A stretch of 64,000 nucleotides of DNA. It comes from Paenibacillus soyae (lineage in GTDB: Bacteria > Bacillota > Bacilli > Paenibacillales > Paenibacillaceae). This document shows positions 1-9,359 of this stretch, piece by piece. Location: contig NZ_JANIPJ010000020.1 in assembly GCF_024623455.1 (NCBI RefSeq), forward strand, positions 62,001 to 126,000. Direction: 5' to 3'. Numbering within the stretch: the stretch's first letter is position 1; each line of letters opens with the position of its first letter. A program made the position numbers and the translations under genes. The notes below the pieces were generated by a model. That model was not told where the DNA came from. It worked only from the letters and a program-made list of their open reading frames with translations, and did no database searches.

Positions 1-1416
1 ACGTTCGGCGTCGGGCACCTCGGAGGGCGTATCCATGATTTCGAATATCCGATGGGCCGCCGCGATTGCGTTGCTCGCCCAGTTAATCATCTGGCTGACC
101 CACTGCAGCGGTCCGAACAGCATGCCTAGATAGGCAACCAGCGCCATAAGCACCCCGAGCTGGATTTCATTGCCTAGCACTTTGCCGCCGCCGTAATACC
201 AGATGAGCAGCGTTCCGATACCGGCAATAAGCTGGAACGCCGGGAAGATGAACTGCCAGAGACCTTCCGTCTTAATGTTATTCCGCACGACTTCCAGGTT
301 GGCTCCGTCGTAACGGGACATCTCTTCGTTCTCTCGTCCGAAAGCCTTCACCACGCGAATGCCCTGCATCGATTCGCCGACCATCGTGTTCAGCCGGAAG
401 ATCGACCGCCACTGCTGATACAAGCGTCGTCCGACCTTCGGCCAGATCGTCACGGAAGCGATAACCATGAACGGTACGGGCAGCAGCGCGAGCAGGGACA
501 GCTGCCAGTCCAGACTGAAGATGATCGCGCAGATCGCGATGATGCGCAGCAGCTCTCCGGTCACATAGATGACGCCGTCCGTCAGGAACTGGCGCATCGA
601 TTCGGCGTCGCTGTTGACGCGTCCAATGAATTGGGACGTCTGCCGCCTGTCGAAGTAAGCGAGCGACAGCCTCATGAGCGAGCCATATATATCGCTCCGA
701 ATGTCACCCATCAGCTTGGAGCCGACCCAGATGCCGATGTATCCCCGCACGGTCTGCATGACCGCCATCAGAACGGTCGTTACGCCGAGCGCCAGCACGA
801 AGACGAGCAAAGCGGAGCCTGCCGCCTTCGGCTGCAGGACGTCGTCGATGATAAGCTTCGTCAAGTATGGAGGCACCAGTTCGATAAGCGTTGTCAGAAT
901 GAGCAGGAATGCCGCGGTTGCCATCTGGCGTTTGTATGGTCTGGCATAACGCAGCACCCTCGCGGCCGCCTTGCCCTTGTTCATACAGAACTGGCATACC
1001 TGCGTCCCTTCGCCAAGCGGATGCTCGCAGGTCGGACAGTACCTTGGGAGGTCCCGTTCCGAGATGACCGGCAGCGCTTCCTCTTTCGCAAGGGCTTCGA
1101 TGAACTTTGCCGCGAACCCGAACATGGACGCAAGCGCGGCCGTATAGCGGGCCGCCACAATCGGTCCCTTGGAGGTATCGATGATCAGCTTGCCTCCGCC
1201 GATTCCTCCCGAGATTCTCGCTCCGCGCAGCTCGCGTACGGCCCATGTCTTCTTCGGCTTATCGTCCCGCTCCCAGATGTAGATCGTATCTTCCGTTACG
1301 ACGATCCATTGCTCCCCGAAGCTGCCGTCCAGCAGCAGATCCGTCCGGCAGCTGAGCAGCAGCTTGGACGTTAGTTGCTTCCGGAATTTCTCCGGGAGCT
1401 GATCCATTATGCTCAT
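1..1416 (-). CDS. ABC exporter (fused permease-ATPase) with zinc ribbon, C-terminus cut by window edge
   Basis: Reading the minus strand from an ATG at 1416, preceded by GAGGAGG and five bases, gives an open frame of 472 codons that runs off the window. The N-terminal ~120 residues form a PH-like beta-rich region (QWIVVTEDTIYIWERD). A zinc-ribbon follows (CPTCEHPL then CQFC, about residues 131-150), and then a type IV ABC exporter membrane domain with several helices and the intracellular-loop motif LSLAYFDRRQTSQFIGRVNS. The nucleotide-binding domain lies beyond the edge and is not seen. The gene starts 13 bp after the GH10 xylanase stop, so it is probably co-transcribed with it. The substrate cannot be told from sequence. 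The soluble N-terminal PH-like and zinc-ribbon extension is not part of an ordinary multidrug exporter. Confidence 0.85.
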   Translation of the reverse strand, partial: MSIMDQLPEKFRKQLTSKLLLSCRTDLLLDGSFGEQWIVVTEDTIYIWERDDKPKKTWAVRELRGARISGGIGGGKLIIDTSKGPIVAARYTAALASMFGFAAKFIEALAKEEALPVISERDLPRYCPTCEHPLGEGTQVCQFCMNKGKAAARVLRYARPYKRQMATAAFLLILTTLIELVPPYLTKLIIDDVLQPKAAGSALLVFVLALGVTTVLMAVMQTVRGYIGIWVGSKLMGDIRSDIYGSLMRLSLAYFDRRQTSQFIGRVNSDAESMRQFLTDGVIYVTGELLRIIAICAIIFSLDWQLSLLALLPVPFMVIASVTIWPKVGRRLYQQWRSIFRLNTMVGESMQGIRVVKAFGRENEEMSRYDGANLEVVRNNIKTEGLWQFIFPAFQLIAGIGTLLIWYYGGGKVLGNEIQLGVLMALVAYLGMLFGPLQWVSQMINWASNAIAAAHRIFEIMDTPSEVPDAER

Positions 1417-1429
1417 GGGTTCCTCCTCG

Positions 1430-2701
1430 TCATTCTGATTTCTCCGGCGATCCGATCACGGACCAGAACGCCGGCTTCGCCTGATATTGCCTGTCGAACA
1501 GGAGCGGCGCGTTGGTGCGCTTCACCGGAAAGCCGTCCAGCCAGGAATGATCGTCCGCGATGCCCCAGAAGACAACGCCGCTCAGGATATCCTTATTGTC
1601 CCGGAAAGCCTGGAACAGCTCGCCGTACCGGTCCGCCTGCTTCGCCAGAATGTCCTCCGGAATATCCGCGCCGTAGTCCCTCCGGTCATTCCAGGCATAA
1701 ATGCTCATATCGAGCTCGGTCACGAGGTTATCGAGGCCCAGCTCCGCGAACTTGCGCATAGACGCGACGATATTGGCGACAGAGGGGCCGTGTATGTCGA
1801 TGTGCGTCTGATGCCCGACGCCGTCGATAGGTACGCCCTCGTCCAGCAGCTTCTTCACAAGCTCATACAGCAGGTCGCGCTTGCGCGGATCGTCCGTGCC
1901 ATAGTCGTTGATATAGAGCTTCATGTCCGGTCCGCCCGCCTCGCGCGCGGCCCGGAAGGCCGTCGCGATGTAATCGGTTCCCGTGATCTTGTACCAATCG
2001 CTGGCCCGCATCCCGTCCGGATCGGCCGGCTCGATCACCTCGTTCACGACATCCCAGGATGTAATGTCGTCCTTATATTTGTCTACGATCGTCCGAACAT
2101 GGTTATCGAGCCTCTCCAGCAGCAGCCTCTTGTTCGCTTCGCGCTTCGCCGCATCGGTCTCGTCCGCCATCGGTTTCCCTTCCGCATCCTTGAAGAACCA
2201 AGCGCCTACCTGCGTATGCCACACCAGCGTATGGAAGCGAACCTCCATGCCGTTCTCCTTCGCGAAGGCGACGATCCGGTCCGCGTTCGTCCAGTTGAAC
2301 GTCCCCTCCATAGGCTGGATCGCATCCGGCTTCATCACGTTCTCTGCAACGAGCAGGTTGACATGCTTCTTCAGCAGCTCTGCCTTCAGGCCTTCCGTCT
2401 GGAATGGCTCGATAGCCGCCCCGATCGGGAAGCTGTCCGCGAACGTCTCCGCCAGCGATGGAATATCCGCCTGTACCGACGGCTCCGCGGGAGTCGGGAC
2501 CGGCGAAGGCGTGGCCGATGCTTCGGCTGAAGGTTTCTCGGAAGTCTCGGACGAAGGCTCTGCTGACGGCGATGCAATCACCTCCGATTCAGCAGTTCTG
2601 CCCGAATTGGAACAACCCGTTAACAAGATCACAAGAAAAATGAATGCGAAAGTCATAATGGCAAATTCGGCTCTTACGGATTTCTTTCTCTGTCTAGTCA
2701 T
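1430..2701 (-). CDS. GH10 endo-1,4-beta-xylanase, lipoprotein
   Basis: Hydrolyses internal beta-1,4 bonds of xylan at the cell surface. The 423-aa protein has a lipoprotein signal (LLTGC, Cys30), then a Ser/Pro/Glu-rich linker to about residue 78, then a single GH10 barrel. Visible GH10 landmarks are WHTQ, the acid/base glutamate E221 in WDVVNEV, HQTHID, the nucleophile E329 in TELDMS, and the late WGIADDHSWL tryptophan motif. There is no carbohydrate-binding module. It lies downstream of the second permease pair, behind a hairpin at 2751-2789, so it may be a read-through member of the uptake operon. A lipid-anchored xylanase would release oligomers next to the transporters. Family assignment is firm; substrate preference is inferred. 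Confidence 0.95.
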   Translation of the reverse strand: MTRQRKKSVRAEFAIMTFAFIFLVILLTGCSNSGRTAESEVIASPSAEPSSETSEKPSAEASATPSPVPTPAEPSVQADIPSLAETFADSFPIGAAIEPFQTEGLKAELLKKHVNLLVAENVMKPDAIQPMEGTFNWTNADRIVAFAKENGMEVRFHTLVWHTQVGAWFFKDAEGKPMADETDAAKREANKRLLLERLDNHVRTIVDKYKDDITSWDVVNEVIEPADPDGMRASDWYKITGTDYIATAFRAAREAGGPDMKLYINDYGTDDPRKRDLLYELVKKLLDEGVPIDGVGHQTHIDIHGPSVANIVASMRKFAELGLDNLVTELDMSIYAWNDRRDYGADIPEDILAKQADRYGELFQAFRDNKDILSGVVFWGIADDHSWLDGFPVKRTNAPLLFDRQYQAKPAFWSVIGSPEKSE

Positions 2702-2750
2702 GCTTATCCCCTGCTTCCGGATTTTATTTCCTCCCTTCGTGCAACAGAAG

Positions 2751-2789
2751 AAGCGCCTTGCCGATAAATTCGGCTATCGCAAGGCGCTT
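2751..2789 (-). terminator. Hairpin after second permease pair
   Basis: An 11-bp inverted repeat (AAGCGCCTTGC / GCAAGGCGCTT), extended by a few more pairs, surrounds a 17-base loop just after the permease stop at 2813. On the minus strand it is followed by only a mixed CTTCTTCTG tract, so termination is probably partial and could reduce expression of the downstream xylanase. Confidence 0.6.
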
Positions 2790-2812
2790 TCCTTCCGTCT
2801 TTATTCTTTTTT

Positions 2813-3760
2813 CTAACCGACGATACCCGTCCGCTCGATACTTTCGACGAAGTAACGCTGAACGAACAAATAAATAATGATGAGCGGCAAGATCGCAAGC
2901 AGAATGCCCGTGTCCTGCACCATGCTTAGATAGAACGGATCGGCTTTGGAAGCGTCCCCGCCCGACAGCTCGATCGCCAGATTGTACGGCAGCGACGATA
3001 ATTGAGTCGACATGACCTTGCTCGAAGTCAGGTAGGTCGTCGTGAAGAAGCTGTCATTCCACTGCCAGACGAACGAGAACAGCGTTGTCGTGATGATGGC
3101 CGGAATCGCGTTCGGCAGCATGATCCGGGTGAACGTCGTACCCACGCCGGCGCCGTCGATGTATGCCGCTTCCTCCACTTCCTTCGGAATGCCTCTGAAA
3201 AACTGGCGGAATATGAAGATGTACAGTCCGGCCTTGAGCGAATTCGCCGTCAGGGACGTAAGGATGAACGGCCAATACGAATTCAGCAGGTTGACGGGTT
3301 TGCCGGTAAGCAAAGGAACAATGCCCATCAACGTAAAATCCTTCAGATTCAAATAGATCGGAATCAATATCGTTGTCGGCGGCACCAGTATGGTCAGGAT
3401 AACTCCCGCGAACAGCAGGTTGCTGCCCTTGAACTTCAGCCTGGCGAAGCCGTAGCCGGCAAACGCGCAGGACAGCGCGGTCAGAATCGTCGTCATCGCC
3501 GATAAGCCGAATGTATTAAGCAGCGTCTCCCAATAATCCATAATCTCGATCGCGTTCCGGAAGTTATCCAGCGTGAACGTCTCGGGGATCCAGATGACGA
3601 TCGGCGAATACAGATCGGTCTGATGCTTGATAGCCGTCGATATTTTCTGCAGGATCGGGTACAGGATGACGAACGACAGACCGGCAATCAGCGTCAGCCG
3701 CACGATCGTCCATAGCCACCTCTTCCAGCTTTCAATCGAAAACAATCGCGCAAGGAACAT
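2813..3760 (-). CDS. Carbohydrate ABC transporter permease (MalG/LplC type)
   Basis: Inner-membrane permease subunit with about six helices and the cytoplasmic EAA loop (EEAAYIDGAGVGTTFTRIML) that contacts the ATPase. The start is placed at ATG 3760 because GAAGAAGG lies just upstream, immediately after the stop of the preceding permease. A longer frame to 3808 exists but overlaps that gene. About 315 aa, somewhat longer than typical 270-300 aa members; an extra loop lies between the third and fourth helices (LTGKPVNLLNS). It pairs with the permease at 3777-4688. No ATP-binding subunit is encoded nearby, as is common in Paenibacillus, where a shared MsmK-like ATPase is thought to energise many importers. 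Confidence 0.9.
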   Translation of the reverse strand: MFLARLFSIESWKRWLWTIVRLTLIAGLSFVILYPILQKISTAIKHQTDLYSPIVIWIPETFTLDNFRNAIEIMDYWETLLNTFGLSAMTTILTALSCAFAGYGFARLKFKGSNLLFAGVILTILVPPTTILIPIYLNLKDFTLMGIVPLLTGKPVNLLNSYWPFILTSLTANSLKAGLYIFIFRQFFRGIPKEVEEAAYIDGAGVGTTFTRIMLPNAIPAIITTTLFSFVWQWNDSFFTTTYLTSSKVMSTQLSSLPYNLAIELSGGDASKADPFYLSMVQDTGILLAILPLIIIYLFVQRYFVESIERTGIVG

Positions 3761-3776
3761 CGCTTGCACCTTCTTC

Positions 3777-4688
3777 CTATTCGTGATAAAAGACTTTCCG
3801 GGATACAAGATACGTGCTGATGAGCAGGATAACGGCGATCGCGACGAAATAAATCCAAGCCATCGCCGAGCTCAGCCCGAAATTAAAGTTAACGAAGCCC
3901 GTATCTCGGATCAGCTGCGTCAGCGTGTTGTTCGAGAAGGAATCGATAATGGTGTATATCATATTGACCAGAATGAGCGGACTGACCATCGGAAACGTGA
4001 TTTTCCAGAAGGCCTCATAGCCCGTTGCCCCTTCGATCTTCGATGCTTCGTACAACTGGGGCGATATCGTCTGTATGCCCGCCAGGAAGATCAGAATCTG
4101 TACCCCGGATTGGCTGACGATCTGATAGATCCGATCGACGGCCCCCGTCAAATAATTGACGATCGTCTCGCTGACGCCGGCTTGCAGCATCATCCTTGCA
4201 AGCTCGAAGCTGCCGAACCCGCTTAGGATGCCCGAGCTCTCGTTCTGGTCGTTAATCGCCTGAACCAGGCTTGAGCTCTCTAGACTCATAATAACGCCGG
4301 AAGCGAGGATGACCGGCAGGAAGAAGATCGACCGGGCAACCGAACGTCCCACGAATTTCTGATTGAGCAGGACCGCCAGGAACAAGCTGAAGATCACGAT
4401 GAGCGGCACATTGACGACCATGTTGACGATGGCTTCCGTCAGCGTGCGGTTAAAGCTCGTGTTGACGGTCAGCGCTTCGACATAATTTTTCCAGCCAGTG
4501 GACGTAATCAGGATCCCGCTCGATTTCGCTTCTATCTTGCTGAAGCTGTACCTTAAGGACGTCAGCAGCGGAATGAGGAAGAAGAAGATGAATCCGAGCA
4601 GCCACGGCAATACATAGAGGAATCCCCAGAATGCTTTCTGCTGCGCGTATGTTCGTTCCTTGAACCCAAGCTTTAGTAAGGATTTCAT
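3777..4688 (-). CDS. Carbohydrate ABC transporter permease (MalF/LplB type)
   Basis: 303-aa membrane protein with about six helices and the EAA motif EASKIEGATGYEAFWKITFP, the ATPase-docking loop of carbohydrate permeases. The start overlaps the stop of the DUF5696-like gene by four bases (ATGA), indicating translational coupling. A periplasmic-side loop containing SSSLVQAINDQNESSG is longer than usual between helices. Together with the permease at 2813 it forms the second channel pair in this cluster. The substrate is unknown; neighbouring xylanases make a xylan-derived glycan plausible. Confidence 0.9.
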   Translation of the reverse strand: MKSLLKLGFKERTYAQQKAFWGFLYVLPWLLGFIFFFLIPLLTSLRYSFSKIEAKSSGILITSTGWKNYVEALTVNTSFNRTLTEAIVNMVVNVPLIVIFSLFLAVLLNQKFVGRSVARSIFFLPVILASGVIMSLESSSLVQAINDQNESSGILSGFGSFELARMMLQAGVSETIVNYLTGAVDRIYQIVSQSGVQILIFLAGIQTISPQLYEASKIEGATGYEAFWKITFPMVSPLILVNMIYTIIDSFSNNTLTQLIRDTGFVNFNFGLSSAMAWIYFVAIAVILLISTYLVSRKVFYHE

Positions 4689-7246
4689 GACTGCACACCA
4701 CCCGTCACATAGCTCTCGGCCTCGATCGTCCGTCCGTCAACGGTAACGGCGGAACGGTTGTAATTCACGATAATGAACATGCCGTTCCCGTATTCCGTGC
4801 GGAATACGCCGTCGTCCAGCTTCTCGTGATTCGTGATCGTCTCATGCCGGACGTTCTTCAGAATCGCGTTGACCTCGCGGTAAATTTCCGCCGCATCGTC
4901 GATCCAGAGCTCGTAGTTCACGGCATACAGATCGTTGTAATCCGTATCCTTGACCTTGTAGTTCGGCTCGTAGATCCATTCGAAGTAGACGCCCGCTCCG
5001 TATTCCAGACATTTCAGAATGTACGGCATCACGTCGGTATACGTGGACAGGTTGTACGGCGCGCCGGCGTAATCGACATATCCGCGCACGACCATTTGGT
5101 AGAACGGAATTTCTTCGTCCTCGATCTTGAATTTGCTGCTCGACATCGGGGCGTTCGTAATGTCGGTCAGGAATGGAAGGGCGTAAGCGTTCCCGCCTTC
5201 GGCCATCAAGCTCATGCCCGATTCCTTGATTTCGGTAAGGGATTGCACGGACAGACGCTCGGATTCCGCTCGGTCGATCGGATTGCTCTTGCGGAAATCG
5301 CTGTTCAGCTGATCGGCCAAATCGCGCAGCGAGATGCCTCCCGTCCCATACTTCGCCATATCCTCCAGCATGCTGTCCACATAACCGCTTGCCGTCTTGG
5401 GCGATACGATATAGGAAGGACTCTTGCTCCTGTCGCGGCGGTTCAGCGCCAGATCCAGAGGGTAGAGCGTTGCGGGATCGCCGCGCAGCGTCCTGGCCGC
5501 TTCCTTCGCTTCGTTAAATCCGGAGCCGGAATTGGCCATCAGGACGGCAACATCCGGATACAGAGTGACGTTCTGCTCCTTGGCGAACGCCGCGAAGTTC
5601 TTCATGCCCTTGCTGCCTCCGATCGCCTTGTCGACCGAGATGTTATCGGGCACCTCATGATCCAGTCCTTCATTGAACCAGCCCGAATATCTCAGCTTCA
5701 TATCGCGAATCTCCAGCTGCTGCAGCTTCTTCACGATATCCTCCGCTTGCTCGAACGTCGTGAGCGGCTCCAGCGCTTGATAAGGAATGCCTGCAAAATG
5801 CTTCTGCTTGGAAATGCTGCCGATCAGCTGCAGATAGAAAGGCATGTTTTCCGTTTTCCGTTCGGCCGGAGCCGGCTCGGGAAGTCCGCCGTTCCGGAGC
5901 AGATACTGCTGATAGTAACGGGCCATGCCATTATAGTTGGCATCCTCTTCGCTTAGGAAAGCGTAACGAACCGCGAAATCGGTCGACATTGGCTTCTTCT
6001 GGAATGCCGGGATCGAGCGCTGCTGATCGTTCGCGTTCAGGCTCATGTCCGCTTTGTTCAACACGGTGAAGCTTGGATATGCGTAATTGTAGCTGTTGAC
6101 CTTGCCGCTGATATCGGCATTCACGGTCGCGGCGGACGCTCCTTGTTCAATAATGCCGAGCATCGCGCCGCCTTCCTTCAAGATGCCGAATACGGGCAGC
6201 CGGATCTCTTGCGTCGTCACCGCATCTTCGGTGCGGTCCATCGTTTTGTCGGAGCCGTATACCGGCTGCTGATAAGCCGGATATTGGACTTTGCCGTTGT
6301 TGAAGTGAATAAGCGCGCCCGAGCCGTCCGGCACGAGGATCGAGCCGTCTTCTTCCGTTCCTCCCGCTCCGAAGTAGCTTAGCAGCGATACCGTATTCAC
6401 CGGATATTGCTCCGGATACCGGATGCTGTCCACCGGAACCTTCGCGAGAAGGCTGTCTCCGTCGAGCGTATATTCAATGGAAGCGAAGAACAATCGCGGC
6501 TCCGGCTTCGTTTGGTTTAAGTTATTCTCTTCGATGTCGATCGCCAGCTCGTCTGCGTTGTAGCCCGCGTCCTCGAACGCCTTCAGCGCCCGTTCGAGCT
6601 GGAGTCCCTTCAGCGCTCCGTCATTGCGGACGTAAACGGGACTTTCTTTGTCTTGCGTATAGACGAACATCAAGGCGCGCTGACCCGCTTTGTCCAGCTT
6701 GCCGAGCAGGGCTTCGAAGCGCTCGGCGCTCATCTTCTGCGGCATATCCTCCGCCGACTTCGCGCTTGTTCCGAATTGGTAATTCACCCTTATTCCGCTC
6801 GGAATGGACTCGAAGCCGATCTGTTTGTGCATGACGGCATCCGTGTAGGAATTGACCGCATTAATCTGTCCGAACGAGTTATAGAATTGAAGCTTGAGCT
6901 GAGCGGACAGCTCGCTCTTATTGACGCCGGCAGCTAGCGAGTCGGTATCGCGATCGACCGGATTGCTGGTCCAGATTTGCCCGCTGGCTTTATGAACGAC
7001 GGCCACCGCTCCCGTCTGATCGTCTGCCAGCAGCCTGAGCGCGTCATTCTCGGCTACGCCCTTCATACCGGCGACCCTGGAATCCGTGAAGGCGGCGGCG
7101 AGCGGCTTGCCCTGTTCGAACGCCGTAACCGCCGGCTCGTCTGCGGCTGCCGCATTCCCGGAATCCGAACGGTCCGAGCAGCCGGCCGCGAGCAGACTTA
7201 GCAGCAGGCAAGCTCCAAGCATTATGTTTCTTGCGTTGATGGTCAT
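4685..7246 (-). CDS. DUF5696-like surface lipoprotein, possible glycosidase-like barrel
   Basis: An 853-aa lipoprotein with LLAAGC (Cys23) as lipobox and a short low-complexity spacer. The N-terminal ~300 residues look beta-rich (HKASGQIWTSNP, GIRVNYQF). A central alpha/beta region (about 480-760) has short hydrophobic strands with acidic or aromatic ends (MKLRYSGWFNEG, VTLYPDVAVLMAN, GISLRDLAD) as in TIM-barrel glycosidases. The last ~90 residues resemble a small beta-sandwich (FRTEYGNGMFIIVNYN). I recognise the general type as DUF5696 from memory of Paenibacillus clusters and could not run a search. It sits between the YIP1-like protein and the second permease pair and is coupled to the latter by a 4-bp overlap. 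No enzymatic activity can be asserted. Confidence 0.75.
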   Translation of the reverse strand: MTINARNIMLGACLLLSLLAAGCSDRSDSGNAAAADEPAVTAFEQGKPLAAAFTDSRVAGMKGVAENDALRLLADDQTGAVAVVHKASGQIWTSNPVDRDTDSLAAGVNKSELSAQLKLQFYNSFGQINAVNSYTDAVMHKQIGFESIPSGIRVNYQFGTSAKSAEDMPQKMSAERFEALLGKLDKAGQRALMFVYTQDKESPVYVRNDGALKGLQLERALKAFEDAGYNADELAIDIEENNLNQTKPEPRLFFASIEYTLDGDSLLAKVPVDSIRYPEQYPVNTVSLLSYFGAGGTEEDGSILVPDGSGALIHFNNGKVQYPAYQQPVYGSDKTMDRTEDAVTTQEIRLPVFGILKEGGAMLGIIEQGASAATVNADISGKVNSYNYAYPSFTVLNKADMSLNANDQQRSIPAFQKKPMSTDFAVRYAFLSEEDANYNGMARYYQQYLLRNGGLPEPAPAERKTENMPFYLQLIGSISKQKHFAGIPYQALEPLTTFEQAEDIVKKLQQLEIRDMKLRYSGWFNEGLDHEVPDNISVDKAIGGSKGMKNFAAFAKEQNVTLYPDVAVLMANSGSGFNEAKEAARTLRGDPATLYPLDLALNRRDRSKSPSYIVSPKTASGYVDSMLEDMAKYGTGGISLRDLADQLNSDFRKSNPIDRAESERLSVQSLTEIKESGMSLMAEGGNAYALPFLTDITNAPMSSSKFKIEDEEIPFYQMVVRGYVDYAGAPYNLSTYTDVMPYILKCLEYGAGVYFEWIYEPNYKVKDTDYNDLYAVNYELWIDDAAEIYREVNAILKNVRHETITNHEKLDDGVFRTEYGNGMFIIVNYNRSAVTVDGRTIEAESYVTGGVQS

Positions 7247-7261
7247 CTCTCCTCCCCCTTC

Positions 7262-7897
7262 CTAGCTCCTCATCACCAGTTCTTGATAGATGACGGATAT
7301 GAATGCGACGATTTGCTGCACCAGACTGAAGAACAATAATCCGATAAACGCCATGAAGCCCATCGCCACGACGGTCAGCGCCATAATGCCAAGCGTCTTC
7401 CCGGCCGAGAACTGGTGCACCGTCATATTGCCCACGAAGAGCAGGAACAGGAACCAAATGATGGCTGCCGTATTCGAAAAATAATAAAAAGAGGTTTCCT
7501 GAAGCGAAATCACGTTGCTGAGCCATATCCACGGGACGTTAATCACGACCAGCGGAATCAAGGCGTAACAAGTCGACGTGAAAATTTCCACGAACTTTCC
7601 TTCCCCGTCCAAGAGCGTGGTCAAAGACCAGTTGGCGACGCACCAGAACAGAACCGGCACGACAACGTACACGACTTCCAGCAGACTGTTCATCTCGTTC
7701 GGGTTATACAGATTCACCAGAAAACCGCTGTACTGCGCGCCCAAAATGTTCGAGACCGCGAGCAGGAACAGGATCGCGAAGGAGACGATCAAATTGAATT
7801 TCTGGCTTCGGTCGTATTTTAAATCCCAATAGCCGTTGAACGGATGGACAATGAGGTGGAACGGGAACCTTACAAGCTCTTTATTCAAAGGACACAC
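7262..7897 (-). CDS. YIP1-family-like integral membrane protein
   Basis: 211-aa protein with a short cytoplasmic start (HPFNGYWDLKYDRSQK) and about five hydrophobic helices, the arrangement of bacterial YIP1-domain proteins. The likely start is GTG 7897, or TTG nine bases later; both lie behind the AGGAG/AAGAAGGGG run and inside the end of the NHL gene, so the two genes overlap and are probably coupled. YIP1 proteins have no defined biochemical role in bacteria. Its fixed position among permeases, NHL and DUF5696 genes suggests a membrane-assembly or scaffold role; this is inference. Confidence 0.75.
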   Translation of the reverse strand: MCPLNKELVRFPFHLIVHPFNGYWDLKYDRSQKFNLIVSFAILFLLAVSNILGAQYSGFLVNLYNPNEMNSLLEVVYVVVPVLFWCVANWSLTTLLDGEGKFVEIFTSTCYALIPLVVINVPWIWLSNVISLQETSFYYFSNTAAIIWFLFLLFVGNMTVHQFSAGKTLGIMALTVVAMGFMAFIGLLFFSLVQQIVAFISVIYQELVMRS

Positions 7898-9344
7898 CCC
7901 TTCTTCTCCTCACCGATTTCCGATAGGCGACAATTGCCAGCCAGATTGCCGCAACCCCGACGACCGTCGTCATGATGACGGGGAAATATTGCCTCAGCAC
8001 TTCCTTGCGATAAAGCAGAAACGCCTTGGAATAATGACTCTGATCCATGCTTCTCTTGAAATGCTTCATCGCTTCCTCGTAATCGCCTTGGCGAAGCAGC
8101 GCCTTGCCGATCCCGGCATAAGCGAATTCCAAATTCGCGTTCATGTTAATCGTTTCGTTGAACAATTCGTAGGCTTTCTGTTCATCGCCCCGATAATAGC
8201 TTCGTACGGCTTCATTAAGCGTGCGGCCGTATGCCGTCGTCCGGAATACCGTAATTTCGCCAAGCGCTTTGTCCAGCACGATGAAATCGTCTCCGACGCG
8301 TTCAATGGCCGTTGGCGTCTTGAACTCGCCCAGCAGGTTGCCAAGTCCGCCGAACACGTACATGAAATGGCCGTCTCCGTTGTACGTGAAGACGCGTCCG
8401 CGCTTGGAGTCGAGCACGGAATACATGTCGCTGTCCCCGATATCGATATCGATGAGTCTGGACGGGCCGGTGTCGACCGTGTAACGGATGTCGCCCTGCG
8501 GACTGAAATAGCCTGTGCGCCGCAGAATATCGTTGCCCTGCGCGTTCAGCTTCTTAATGTTATCGCCGAACTGATCCCCGTTCGTCGCGTAGAGGAACCC
8601 TTCTCCGTCGATATCGAGGTTCGTGAATTCCGTCGGCGTGAACATGATCATCTGGCTGCGCTGGGCCTGCGTCGAGATCCGCTTCCAGAAATATTCGACG
8701 GGATCGACGTATACGCGGTTCGCCCCGATGAAGGAGGTGAAATCGCCCTGCGCGTTAAATTCCATGAAGCCATCGAACACGCCGGTCGACATGACGTACG
8801 TGCGCTGGGCTTTATCCATGACGACGCGGACGGGCTGGAACTGGAAGTTCGCCTGCAGCAGATCGGATTCCGGCGCCTCGATCGTCTTCACCCATTCGTG
8901 CTCCGCGTTCAGATGGACAACCCGGTTATGTCCCGTATCGGCGATAAGGATCTCGTTCTTGTCCGTGACGAACAGGCCTTGAGGATTCGCGAACGTATCT
9001 GCTTGCCCGTCCCGAACGAAAGAATCGATGACTTGAACAGCCTTAAACTGCTCATCCAGAATGACGACCCGGTTATTGCCTGAATCCAGCACGTAAATCC
9101 GGTTGTCCGCCGCCACATGCAGATCGCTGGGTTCTTTGAAGGCGCCCACTCCCAGATCGACGCCGCTGTATAGGCTCGTCGCTTGGTAGGCCGCGGGCGA
9201 TGTAACGGTCCTCCCCCAGAACGAATAGTTATACGAGGCTCCCTCGCCTTCGGCATAAGCCGCCGCGCCGCCAAGCGTCGTGCCGAGCAGACAGCAGATC
9301 CCGAGCAGGAGCAGCGCTTTTCCTTTCAGAATGCTCTTCAACAT
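7881..9344 (-). CDS. NHL-repeat beta-propeller with TPR and C-terminal membrane anchor
   Basis: 487-aa exported protein: signal peptide (about 1-31), NHL-type propeller with recurring blade motifs (DLHVAADNRIYVLDSGNNRV, PQGLFVTDKNEILIADTGHN), and one or two TPR-like helical pairs at about residues 385-435 (EFAYAGIGKALLRQGDYEEA). A transmembrane helix (VIMTTVVGVAAIWLAIVAY) and a basic tail (RKSVRRRRG) close the protein. The propeller should therefore face outside while tethered to the membrane. The start ATG 9344 has GGGAG eight bases upstream. NHL propellers bind proteins or sugars. With flanking permeases it may act as a docking or sensing partner of the transporter; this is inference. Confidence 0.85.
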   Translation of the reverse strand: MLKSILKGKALLLLGICCLLGTTLGGAAAYAEGEGASYNYSFWGRTVTSPAAYQATSLYSGVDLGVGAFKEPSDLHVAADNRIYVLDSGNNRVVILDEQFKAVQVIDSFVRDGQADTFANPQGLFVTDKNEILIADTGHNRVVHLNAEHEWVKTIEAPESDLLQANFQFQPVRVVMDKAQRTYVMSTGVFDGFMEFNAQGDFTSFIGANRVYVDPVEYFWKRISTQAQRSQMIMFTPTEFTNLDIDGEGFLYATNGDQFGDNIKKLNAQGNDILRRTGYFSPQGDIRYTVDTGPSRLIDIDIGDSDMYSVLDSKRGRVFTYNGDGHFMYVFGGLGNLLGEFKTPTAIERVGDDFIVLDKALGEITVFRTTAYGRTLNEAVRSYYRGDEQKAYELFNETINMNANLEFAYAGIGKALLRQGDYEEAMKHFKRSMDQSHYSKAFLLYRKEVLRQYFPVIMTTVVGVAAIWLAIVAYRKSVRRRRGVSFE

Positions 9345-9359
9345 CGTGCCGTCTCCCTT

